A stretch of 8,156 bases of DNA from Clostridiales bacterium UBA735 (GTDB lineage: Bacteria > Bacillota > Clostridia > Oscillospirales > Oscillospiraceae). This document shows, piece by piece, positions 1 to 5,550 of the stretch. Location: NCBI GenBank assembly GCA_002298695.1, contig DBLB01000058.1, positions 1 through 8,156 on the forward strand, given 5' to 3'. Each line of letters opens with the position of its first letter. Within the stretch, counting starts at the first letter, position 1. The notes below the pieces were generated by a model. That model was given only the letters and a program-made list of their open reading frames with translations. It had not been told where the DNA came from and ran no database searches. The position numbers were made by a program, and so were the translations under genes.

Positions 1-479
1 ATGTGAGGAATCTTATCCCGACGATGAAGCCTCTGGATCTTCCGAAGAAAGAAAATACAAAAGTCGAAGCCGCTCCAGTAGAAGCCAAGAAGGAAGAAAT
101 CATCGACTTCTCCAAGGTCGAGATCGAGCCGCTCTTCAAAGACTTTGTCGACTTCGAGACGTTCTCCAAGTCCGACTTCCGCGCCGTCAAGGTCAAATCC
201 TGCGAAGCGGTCAAAAAGTCCAAAAAACTCCTGAAATTCGTGCTGGATGACGGCACCGGCACCGACAGAGTCATTCTTTCCGGCATTCACGAATACTACG
301 AACCGGAAGAACTGGTTGGCAAAACGTGCGTCGCCATCACGAATCTGCCGCCCAGACCCATGATGGGCATTGACTCCTGCGGTATGCTGATCTCCGCCGT
401 CCACCACGAGGAAGGCGCAGAAAAGCTCCACCTCCTCATGCTCGACCCCCACATCCCCGCAGGCGCAAAAATGTATTAA
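1..479 (+). CDS. metG: Methionyl-tRNA synthetase, C-terminal tRNA-binding domain (5' truncated)
   Basis: This is the last ~158 codons of a methionyl-tRNA synthetase; the frame is open to the window's left edge, so the catalytic and anticodon-binding domains lie outside. A Lys/Glu/Pro-rich linker (about residues 8-45, with KKEN and EAKKEE) leads into an EMAP/Trbp111-type OB-fold of ~110 residues. That domain shows the expected family pattern: DFRAVKV, KKSKKLLKF, ILSGIHEYY.PEELVGK, NLPPRPMMGI.S.GM and a C-terminal PAGAKMY. In MetG this appended domain binds tRNA non-specifically and supports dimerisation. A GTG at position 3 could in theory start a free-standing tRNA-binding protein, but no ribosome binding site can be seen and the linker looks like an internal MetG linker, so I read it as the tail of MetG. 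It ends at a TAA and is followed by a rho-independent terminator. Confidence 0.9.
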   Translation, partial: VRNLIPTMKPLDLPKKENTKVEAAPVEAKKEEIIDFSKVEIEPLFKDFVDFETFSKSDFRAVKVKSCEAVKKSKKLLKFVLDDGTGTDRVILSGIHEYYEPEELVGKTCVAITNLPPRPMMGIDSCGMLISAVHHEEGAEKLHLLMLDPHIPAGAKMY

Positions 480-488
480 ATTCCCAAT

Positions 489-529
489 TTGACACGTTTT
501 TGACACACTTTCGGAATTCAATATGACAC
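489..529 (+). repeat. Three TGACAC direct repeats
   Basis: TGACAC occurs at 490-495, 501-506 and 524-529, spaced 11 and 23 bp apart, close to one and two helical turns. The first two are each preceded by T, giving two TTGACA hexamers (489-494, 500-505) identical to the -35 consensus. A weak -10 (TATGAC, 522-527) lies 16 bp after the second. A transcript from it would start around 534 and run straight into the terminator hairpin at 541. This may be a regulator-binding array, a short-RNA promoter or chance. Confidence 0.3.
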
Positions 530-535
530 AATATG

Positions 536-574
536 AAGCTGGAATGCACAGACACCCTGTGCATTCCGGTTTTT
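536..574 (+). terminator. Rho-independent terminator of metG
   Basis: A perfect 11-bp stem (541-551 with 557-567) has a 5-nt loop ACACC and is followed by G-G and a run of five T (570-574). The upstream bases AAGCT can extend the stem into the T run. It lies 60 bases after the metG stop. On the minus strand the stem is not followed by a T run, so it should act on metG only. Confidence 0.85.
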
Positions 575-588
575 CTGCGCTTATAATA

Positions 589-623
589 ACCGCTCCCGGC
601 CTTTTATAAAGGCCGGGAGCGGT
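589..623. terminator. Strong GC-rich hairpin, possible terminator or mRNA 3' end
   Basis: A perfect 16-bp inverted repeat (589-604 with 608-623) closes on a 3-nt TAT loop and contains CGCTCCCGGCC against its complement. This is one of the most stable structures in the window. There is no clear T run immediately after it on either strand, so it is not a canonical rho-independent terminator. In this convergent gap it may be a backup terminator or a 3'-end stabiliser for the minus-strand glycyl radical enzyme mRNA. Confidence 0.6.
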
Positions 624-635
624 CTGATTCTGTTT

Positions 636-683
636 TCCGATTAAAGGAACCTTTGATTCATAGAATTAAAGGTTCTAATCGGA
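636..683. repeat. Long bulged hairpin (inverted repeat)
   Basis: The outer arms TCCGATTA (636-643) and TAATCGGA (676-683) pair perfectly. The inner arms 647-659 and 663-675 pair over 13 bp with one G-T position. The loop is ATA and a 3-nt bulge (AAG, 644-646) interrupts the left arm. The result is a ~21-bp stem. No T run follows on either strand, so terminator function is not evident. Confidence 0.55.
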
Positions 684-704
684 GGATCATGATGAGGCGA
701 GATC

Positions 705-727
705 GCGTGATTTTTTTAAAATCACGC
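705..727. repeat. Perfect 10-bp hairpin with internal T/A tract
   Basis: GCGTGATTTT (705-714) pairs exactly with AAAATCACGC (718-727) around a TTT loop. The T-rich part is inside the stem and loop rather than after the stem, so this is not a classical terminator in either direction. It is one member of the hairpin cluster between metG and the glycyl radical enzyme gene. Confidence 0.5.
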
Positions 728-731
728 AATT

Positions 732-752
732 GGTTCCACCCGTGGCGGAACC
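732..752. repeat. Short hairpin GGTTCC/GGAACC
   Basis: GGTTCC (732-737) and GGAACC (747-752) form a 6-bp stem over a 9-nt loop. The right arm, GGAACCTTT, repeats a stretch of the 636-683 hairpin (646-654), so the two hairpins share sequence and could form alternative pairings. On the minus strand it reads GGGTGGAACC, which only superficially resembles a T-box motif. Confidence 0.4.
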
Positions 753-780
753 TTTCTGATGAAAGAATTTCATCAGGAAA
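753..780 (-). repeat. Hairpin just after the glycyl radical enzyme stop codon
   Basis: CTGATGAAA (756-764) pairs with TTTCATCAG (768-776) over a 3-nt loop. TTT/AAA extend the stem past a single bulged G at 777. It begins only a few bases past the stop codon of the minus-strand gene. Read on the minus strand, the arm ends in AGAAAGG with no T run, so it is more likely a 3' stabilising stem than an intrinsic terminator. Confidence 0.5.
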
Positions 781-785
781 CAGGA

Positions 786-3233
786 TCAGATACTGTTTTC
801 TGTTCTTTGGATCAGATCATTCTGGCAATCTTCGGACAGTTCAATAAAATAGGCGGAATAGCCTGCAATGCGGACGACCAGATCCCGGAATTCTTCCGGG
901 TGCACCTGGGCTTTGCGCATTGTTTCCGTGGAGACTACGTTGAACTGAATTTCTGCGCCGCCGTGGGCCATATATATTTTCACCAGGTCGCGCAGCTTGT
1001 GGATCCCCTCCTCGTTGCTCAGCGCCGAGGGGTGAATTCGGAGGTTGAGGCACACGCCGTCCATATAACGGCTCTGGTCATAGCACAGCGCCGAGGCCAA
1101 CACAGCGGTGGGCCCATTCACATCCCGACCCTGGGCAGGGGAGGCAGCGTCAGCAATGGGGGTTCCCGCCAGACGGCCATCTGGCGTTGCCCACGTGGTG
1201 TACCCCTGGCCGACATGGTCTGCTGCGCCATAGAGGCCGGCCTTGAAAACCTTTGCCCGTTTCGAATAGCATTTTTTTGTGAAAGCGTAGTATTGCTCCA
1301 GGACCCATCGCATCATATCATCCGCACGTTTCTCTGCGTTGCCGAAATGGGGGGCCTCATGAATTACCCGCTGACGAAGTCCTTCATACCCCTCCCAGTT
1401 GGCCATTACAGCGTCGTACATGGTTTTTCGGTCGACAAAGTGATTGTCATAGCACAGATATTTGATCGCACTCAGAGAATCGGCCACGGTAGCAAGGCCA
1501 GTGGCGGTTCCGCCGTAAGAGTTGTATTTGGCTCCGCCCATGGTACAGTCACGGCCGGATTCCATACAGCCGTCCAGAGAGATGGACAAAATGGCGTGCG
1601 GTGTGTGGTACTGCACCAGATATTCCAGATAGTTGTTCAGTGACACCTGGGCACGGAGATAGTATTCTGCCAGCTGACACCAGGCCTGTTGCACCTGAGA
1701 GAAATCCTCCATCTCATACAAATGACCGGTGTGGATCGGACTTTGGTGCCCATTCATGGGATTTTTTCCGTCATTTATGGCCATAGCCAAAATGGAACTG
1801 TAGTGAATGGAGGCATGGGGCGGGCAAACGCCGTTGGCGCAGGAATAGTCATTGCCGGAGCCGGTGATTTCCTGACAGCCAATGATAGCATAGTCCCGGG
1901 CATCTTCCAGAGTAAAGCCCAGTTCCCGAACGATACCGGGAATGATGATATCATCGTTCTGGAACAGGGGCAGGCCGCCCACGCGGCGGGAAGTCTCGAT
2001 CGCCAGTTCCCACAGATCTTCCGGTGTGTTTTTGTTTATGCGCAGAGAGATAGTCGGATCGTGGAGACTCAGGCGGCTGACACTCTGCAAAACCATGTAG
2101 GTTACAGGATTGGAAGCATCTTCCCCGGTAGCAGGGTCTACACCGCCGATGGTGTTATGAAGATAGGTATTGCCGATACCTACGATCTTTACCAGCGGAC
2201 CTTTGCCCCCGCCGTACATGCCGTTCACCTTCAGATAGAAACAATCCAGGATCTCCTGCGCTTCGTCCATGGTCAGGCGGCCTGCTTCCAGATCTGCCTT
2301 CAGGAACGGCCAGGTGTACTGGTCGATCCTTCCAAAGGAACCGATCTGGCTGAGGGCGCCCAGATGCAGCAGATATTGGTACAGCAAGGCTGCCTGCAAA
2401 GCTTCCCGGAAAGTCCTGCAGGGCTTTTCGGAAATCCAGTACAGGCTGTCCGCCATGGAAAGGAGCTCCGCTTTTCGGGCCGGATCAATGCATTGCTCTG
2501 CTTTTTGCATGCAGACATCGCCATAGCGGCGGATGTAGGTCGCAGCGGCGTCGCAGACAATGGTGACAGCCGTATAAAACATGACCTTTTCCGCGTCCTC
2601 CCCCATGAGATTATTTACATGCGCATCCAGCCACCGCTGGGCTTCCTGGCGGATGGCACCGTACCCCTTGTTGATGATCTTGGCAAAACCGGGTGTCAGA
2701 TGTCCGGATGGCATCATCATCAGACCGACTTTGGGATTGGCGGCGGAAACGCCTGCTTCTGCCAGCTCAGTATATCCTTCCGGCAGCCATTGGGCGGCCA
2801 TGTCATTGTAAGTATTGCCCTTCCAGAAGCCTTCAATAGACTTGAAGGCTTCCAGATCCTCCGGACTGATCGCCATGGGCAGGTCATCGGTTGCGGGGGC
2901 ATGGTAGAGACCATCCGCTTCCAATGTCCAGCCGCTTTCTTCCACGTCGTGGGTCACCCACGTGCCCCGTCCCCATTCCGGCTCGCTGCCGCAGCCACAG
3001 AAATTCTTACACTTATTGCCGACGAGAACCTCAAAATCCTCCACCCGAATGGTCATTTTTTTACAAATTTCCTGCAGCAGCATCGGGCGGCGGATGGCAG
3101 GCACCATATGCCCGTGTGTGCGGTAAAAATCCGTGGTGATGAGAGCACGTTCAGCGTCAATGATATAAAGCCGATTCCGGGTCTTTTCGTGCATAAGATG
3201 GATACGCTCAGTTACCGGACGAAATGTGACCAT
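786..3233 (-). CDS. Glycyl radical enzyme, PFL-like family, substrate unknown
   Basis: The protein is an 815-residue glycyl radical enzyme, a usual length for the PFL-like superfamily. These cytoplasmic anaerobic enzymes use a backbone glycyl radical, installed by a radical-SAM activase, to make a cysteine thiyl radical that attacks the substrate. The radical loop RIAGYSAYF has its glycine at ~791, 24 residues from the end. The active-site cysteine is in IIGCQEI (Cys453, Glu455); Cys-x-Glu is shared by dehydratases, C-N and C-S lyases and arylacetate decarboxylases, and differs from the Cys-Cys of true pyruvate formate-lyase. DGCMESGRDCTMGGAKYN (~555-571) matches another conserved family block. 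The familiar GCVEP is replaced by GCQEI, so I assign no substrate. Start: the ATG at 3233 has AAGGGGA 7 nt upstream; upstream in-frame starts at 3323 (before the promoter) and 3269 are poorer. No activase gene is adjacent. An N-terminal KCKNFCGCG (Cys75, 79, 81) is unusual. Confidence 0.93.
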   Translation of the reverse strand: MVTFRPVTERIHLMHEKTRNRLYIIDAERALITTDFYRTHGHMVPAIRRPMLLQEICKKMTIRVEDFEVLVGNKCKNFCGCGSEPEWGRGTWVTHDVEESGWTLEADGLYHAPATDDLPMAISPEDLEAFKSIEGFWKGNTYNDMAAQWLPEGYTELAEAGVSAANPKVGLMMMPSGHLTPGFAKIINKGYGAIRQEAQRWLDAHVNNLMGEDAEKVMFYTAVTIVCDAAATYIRRYGDVCMQKAEQCIDPARKAELLSMADSLYWISEKPCRTFREALQAALLYQYLLHLGALSQIGSFGRIDQYTWPFLKADLEAGRLTMDEAQEILDCFYLKVNGMYGGGKGPLVKIVGIGNTYLHNTIGGVDPATGEDASNPVTYMVLQSVSRLSLHDPTISLRINKNTPEDLWELAIETSRRVGGLPLFQNDDIIIPGIVRELGFTLEDARDYAIIGCQEITGSGNDYSCANGVCPPHASIHYSSILAMAINDGKNPMNGHQSPIHTGHLYEMEDFSQVQQAWCQLAEYYLRAQVSLNNYLEYLVQYHTPHAILSISLDGCMESGRDCTMGGAKYNSYGGTATGLATVADSLSAIKYLCYDNHFVDRKTMYDAVMANWEGYEGLRQRVIHEAPHFGNAEKRADDMMRWVLEQYYAFTKKCYSKRAKVFKAGLYGAADHVGQGYTTWATPDGRLAGTPIADAASPAQGRDVNGPTAVLASALCYDQSRYMDGVCLNLRIHPSALSNEEGIHKLRDLVKIYMAHGGAEIQFNVVSTETMRKAQVHPEEFRDLVVRIAGYSAYFIELSEDCQNDLIQRTENSI

Positions 3234-3240
3234 AAAATCT

Positions 3241-3247
3241 TCCCCTT
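3241..3247 (-). promoter_or_regulatory. Ribosome binding site deciding the start of the glycyl radical enzyme
   Basis: On the minus strand this reads AAGGGGA, 7 nt before the ATG at 3233. It favours that start over the longer in-frame reading from 3323, whose first codons lie upstream of the predicted transcription start (~3284). The ATG at 3269 has only a GAGGAAA 13 nt away. Confidence 0.7.
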
Positions 3248-3290
3248 CCGTAGGATGCAGTGTTGGCATGGCGTTCTGTTGATTTCCTCT

Positions 3291-3319
3291 ATTATAGCGC
3301 AGCCATCCTGGATTCACAA
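3291..3319 (-). promoter_or_regulatory. Promoter of the glycyl radical enzyme gene
   Basis: On the minus strand there is a perfect -10 TATAAT (3291-3296) and a -35 TTGTGA (3314-3319, 4 of 6 consensus) with a 17-bp spacer. Transcription would begin near 3284, giving a leader of about 50 nt. The imperfect -35 fits a promoter that needs an activator, and the LysR-type gene is divergent from it. Confidence 0.75.
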
Positions 3320-3337
3320 ACAAAATATAATGAAATG

Positions 3338-3356
3338 TAACAAATAATGCTTGTTA
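3338..3356. promoter_or_regulatory. Putative LysR-type operator, TAACAA-N7-TTGTTA
   Basis: This is a perfect interrupted dyad (3338-3343 and 3351-3356, spacer ATAATGC). Its centre, 3347, is about 63 bp upstream of the predicted glycyl radical enzyme start site, which is where LysR-type regulators usually place their recognition site. The right half-site is also the -35 hexamer of the divergent lysR promoter, so bound protein would block that promoter, giving classical autorepression. It does not fit T-N11-A in symmetric register, so the match to the generic LysR box is only approximate. Confidence 0.6.
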
Positions 3357-3379
3357 ATAAACGCGAGCTGTGCTATGAT
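3351..3379 (+). promoter_or_regulatory. Promoter of the lysR-type gene
   Basis: A -35 TTGTTA (3351-3356) and a -10 TATGAT (3374-3379) are separated by 17 bp, with an extended -10 TGC just before it. The start site would be near 3386, leaving a leader of about 24 nt with the ribosome binding site GAGGAGGG (3396-3403). The -35 lies inside the dyad at 3338-3356. Confidence 0.7.
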
Positions 3380-3409
3380 GGACAGGAATATGCGTGAGGA
3401 GGGAAAACG

Positions 3410-4321
3410 ATGTTCAGCAAGCATATCCCTTTTTTCCTGGAGGCGGCCCAGTGCCTGAATTTCACAGAGGCGGCCAAACGGATGTACGTCACCCAGCAGG
3501 CAATGACCTGGCACATTTCCGCGCTGGAAAAGGAACTGAACGTGACCCTGTTTGTTCGCACTACCCGCGCCGTACAGCTGACGCCGGTGGGGATCTATCT
3601 GCGGGATCAATTTTCAAGGATCCACGACGAGATGCGCGTGATCGTGGAACGGGCAAGAAAGATGAGCACCGCGCAGCTCAGCTGTCTGCGGATCGGTTTT
3701 TATCATGGCTTGTCCCGTCGGCAGATCGTTCTGCCGATCCTTTCGGCGCTGCGCGGGCAAAGCCCGGATACGTTTTTTGATGTGCAGGTGCTGGATATGA
3801 CAGAGCTGCGCAACCGGCTTCTGGACGGAAAGACAGACCTGGGGATCACCATGACCGATGCCGAAACTGCGTGGCCCGGGGTACAGACGATGGTTTTGCG
3901 CAGCTATCCCTTCGGCATTTATCTTGCAAACGATCATCCTCTGCTGGAAAATGGTTTCTCCTGGGAAAAACTGCATACCATCAGCTACCTTACGACAGAA
4001 CGGCCCGGCGCATTCTCCGGGGATGGACGGAGAACCGCCCAACCTGCGTGGCTTCAGAAGCTTCCGCGCAGAGATACCCTGTTCCTGCCGGATATGGATA
4101 CGCTGATGGTATATGTGGAGAGCAAACGGGGATTTACCTGCCTGACGGAAAATCTTCAGGCGCTGGACGGTAATTCCGGACTGATACGGTTTGAGATGCC
4201 CGCACCGGGAGGCTGCTCCCGGATGATCTGTGCATATCCGGATAACACCCAGAACCCGCTGGCCCGGTCGATGGCGGCATTGTGCCGTCAGGTGATGGAA
4301 AACGAATACGGAACACCCTAA
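3410..4321 (+). CDS. LysR-type transcriptional regulator
   Basis: This 303-residue protein has the standard length and layout of the LysR family. Residues ~2-61 form the winged helix-turn-helix (FLEAAQCLNFTEAAKRMYVTQQAMTWHISALEKELNVTLFVRTTRAVQLTPVG), shown by the AA..L..TQ..... HI..LE.EL...LF.R pattern. A linker helix (~62-90) leads to a periplasmic-binding-protein-like effector domain that starts at LRIGFYHG and contains LLDGKTDLGIT. Such proteins act as tetramers that activate a divergent target when a small pathway metabolite binds, and repress themselves. It is divergent from the glycyl radical enzyme gene with only 176 bp between the start codons, so that gene is its most likely target. 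The ATG at 3410 has GAGGAGGG 6 nt upstream. The effector is unknown. It ends in TAA with no convincing terminator before the next unit. Confidence 0.93.
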   Translation: MFSKHIPFFLEAAQCLNFTEAAKRMYVTQQAMTWHISALEKELNVTLFVRTTRAVQLTPVGIYLRDQFSRIHDEMRVIVERARKMSTAQLSCLRIGFYHGLSRRQIVLPILSALRGQSPDTFFDVQVLDMTELRNRLLDGKTDLGITMTDAETAWPGVQTMVLRSYPFGIYLANDHPLLENGFSWEKLHTISYLTTERPGAFSGDGRRTAQPAWLQKLPRRDTLFLPDMDTLMVYVESKRGFTCLTENLQALDGNSGLIRFEMPAPGGCSRMICAYPDNTQNPLARSMAALCRQVMENEYGTP

Positions 4322-4448
4322 GAACACACAGGGATTGACAAATCTCGGAATACTCTCACGCGGAGTTTTCCTCGTCTTTCCAGCAGAATCATGACTCCGG
4401 AAAGGAAAACCGGGAAAGCGACAATTGCCATGCATGCAGCTTCGGGAC

Positions 4449-4477
4449 TTGACAGATGCATTTTTTGTGCCTATAGT
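4449..4477 (+). promoter_or_regulatory. Promoter of the lacI-type / amidohydrolase unit
   Basis: A perfect -35 TTGACA (4449-4454) and a -10 TATAGT (4472-4477, 5 of 6) have a 17-bp spacer. This is the best promoter in the window. The start site would be near 4484, followed by the ribosome binding site GAGGAGAGG (4507-4515) and the ATG at 4527. Confidence 0.8.
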
Positions 4478-4492
4478 AGAAAAAAATGTCTG
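4453..4492. promoter_or_regulatory. Imperfect dyad around the lacI promoter -10
   Basis: CAGA-TG-CATTTTTT (4453-4466) is mirrored by AAAAAATG-TCTG (4481-4492), giving 8 + 4 matched bases per side with a 2-nt bulge and a 14-bp centre holding the -10. Because it straddles the predicted start site it would not form an RNA hairpin, so a protein-binding site is the simplest reading. The long A/T runs make chance symmetry a real possibility. It does not resemble the central-CG palindrome at 6665. Confidence 0.3.
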
Positions 4493-4526
4493 CGGCGCTG
4501 ACAGCTGAGGAGAGGAATAGGTTTGA

Positions 4527-5531
4527 ATGACGATTTATGACATTGCAGAAATTGCCGGTGTCAATGCCAGCACTGTTTCCCGCGCCATTAACGGCAAGCC
4601 CGGCTGCGGCAAGAAGAAGCGCGAAGAGATCCTGGCGCTGCTGAAGCAGTATAATTTTATTCCGGATGAGACGGCGCGAAGCCTGGTGACCCAGCGGAAT
4701 CATACGATCGGGATTCTCACGGATGATCTCCAGTCTGCCCACATGAACGAGGCCATCGCCATTCTGCAAAACAAGCTGCTGAGTGCGGGCTATCACTGTT
4801 ATCTGAGCTGTGTGAATGACACGGAAGAGCCGGATGCGGTAGAACAGGGTTTCCGGGATCTGGCAAGCCGCCGGGTGGAGGGCGTGCTGCTTTTGGGCCG
4901 CTGCTTTCACGATCATCAGGCGCTGGAACCGGAAGTTTCCAAATACCTTCCAGACAAGCCGGTGATCCTGGTAAACCAGACTCAGCCGCCGCGGAGAGAG
5001 AATATCTATGCCATCGGCGCCAGCGAATCCCGCGGGATCCGGCGGTGCGTAGAACTGCTGGTCAGGCGGGGGAGAAGCCGGCTGCTGCTGATCATTGACC
5101 GTAGGCGTACCAGTGCGCCGCAGCTGCAGCAGACCTTTGAAGAGGCCCTGACGATGTATGGCTGCGATATTACAGGACACACCGTTACCGATGTGCCCTA
5201 TCGGGGGACAGATGGGGAGCAGATTGCCGAAGAAATTATGAAGCAATGTCCGGATGTGGATGGCATTATGTGCACCCATGACCGCATTGCCATCAACGTC
5301 ATCTATGCTTTGCAGGGACTTGGCAGAGAAGTCCCGCGGGACGTTTCTGTCATAGGCGAAGATAACTCGGAGCTCTGCAAGATATGCCGCCCCAAGCTTA
5401 CATCCCTCGATACGATGATCCGGAAAATCACGCTGCTGTCTGCGGAGACGATTCTGAACTCACTGGAAGGACGTCCTTGTGCACGCAGTGTGTCACTGGA
5501 AATGGAAGTGCACCACAGAGACAGCGTTTAG
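4527..5531 (+). CDS. LacI/GalR-family transcriptional regulator
   Basis: This 334-residue protein has the usual LacI-family length. Residues ~1-57 are the helix-turn-helix and hinge (TIYDIAEIAGVNASTVSRAINGK..., then YNFIPDETARSL), including the recognition helix STVSRAIN and the hinge ARSL. Residues ~60-330 form the two-lobed effector-binding domain, beginning TIGILTDDL and ending with the typical VPRDVSVIGEDNS......PKLTSLDT segment. Family members are mostly repressors released by a small ligand, often a sugar but not always. The gene is followed after 19 nt by the amidohydrolase gene, so the two are cotranscribed from the promoter at 4449. A central-CG palindrome at 6665-6683, typical of this family's operators, stands at the start of the PEP mutase-like unit and is its likely target (inference). 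The ATG at 4527 lies 11 nt after GAGGAGAGG. Confidence 0.93.
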   Translation: MTIYDIAEIAGVNASTVSRAINGKPGCGKKKREEILALLKQYNFIPDETARSLVTQRNHTIGILTDDLQSAHMNEAIAILQNKLLSAGYHCYLSCVNDTEEPDAVEQGFRDLASRRVEGVLLLGRCFHDHQALEPEVSKYLPDKPVILVNQTQPPRRENIYAIGASESRGIRRCVELLVRRGRSRLLLIIDRRRTSAPQLQQTFEEALTMYGCDITGHTVTDVPYRGTDGEQIAEEIMKQCPDVDGIMCTHDRIAINVIYALQGLGREVPRDVSVIGEDNSELCKICRPKLTSLDTMIRKITLLSAETILNSLEGRPCARSVSLEMEVHHRDSV

Positions 5532-5550
5532 AACCTGAAAGGAGCTCCAC

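Noticed and set aside
732..752. T-box-like sequence GGGTGGAACC on the minus strand
   Set aside because: A T-box leader needs a long upstream stem I and a downstream minus-strand gene. Here the upstream sequence is the end of a coding region, the downstream gene (metG) is on the other strand, and the GCG that should follow is absent.
786..3233. Calling the glycyl radical enzyme pyruvate formate-lyase (pflB)
   Set aside because: True pyruvate formate-lyase has adjacent Cys-Cys at the active site; here it is GCQE with a single cysteine and an acid/base glutamate.
3234..3323. A 30-residue N-terminal extension of the glycyl radical enzyme starting at 3323
   Set aside because: The start would lie upstream of the predicted promoter and transcription start (~3284), has no ribosome binding site, and the extra residues show no family similarity. 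The ATG at 3233 has a well-placed AAGGGGA.
1689..3347. A 552-codon plus-strand open frame (and another at 759-1643) opposite the glycyl radical enzyme
   Set aside because: Both are antisense to a gene with clear family motifs, have no recognisable domain and no ribosome binding site. Long antisense frames are expected from the GC-rich codon use here.
4361..4410. A terminator for the lysR gene in 4361-4410
   Set aside because: The pairing CGGAGT/ACTCCG and GTTTTC/GAAAAC is possible, but the loops are long, the helices conflict with each other and no T run follows.
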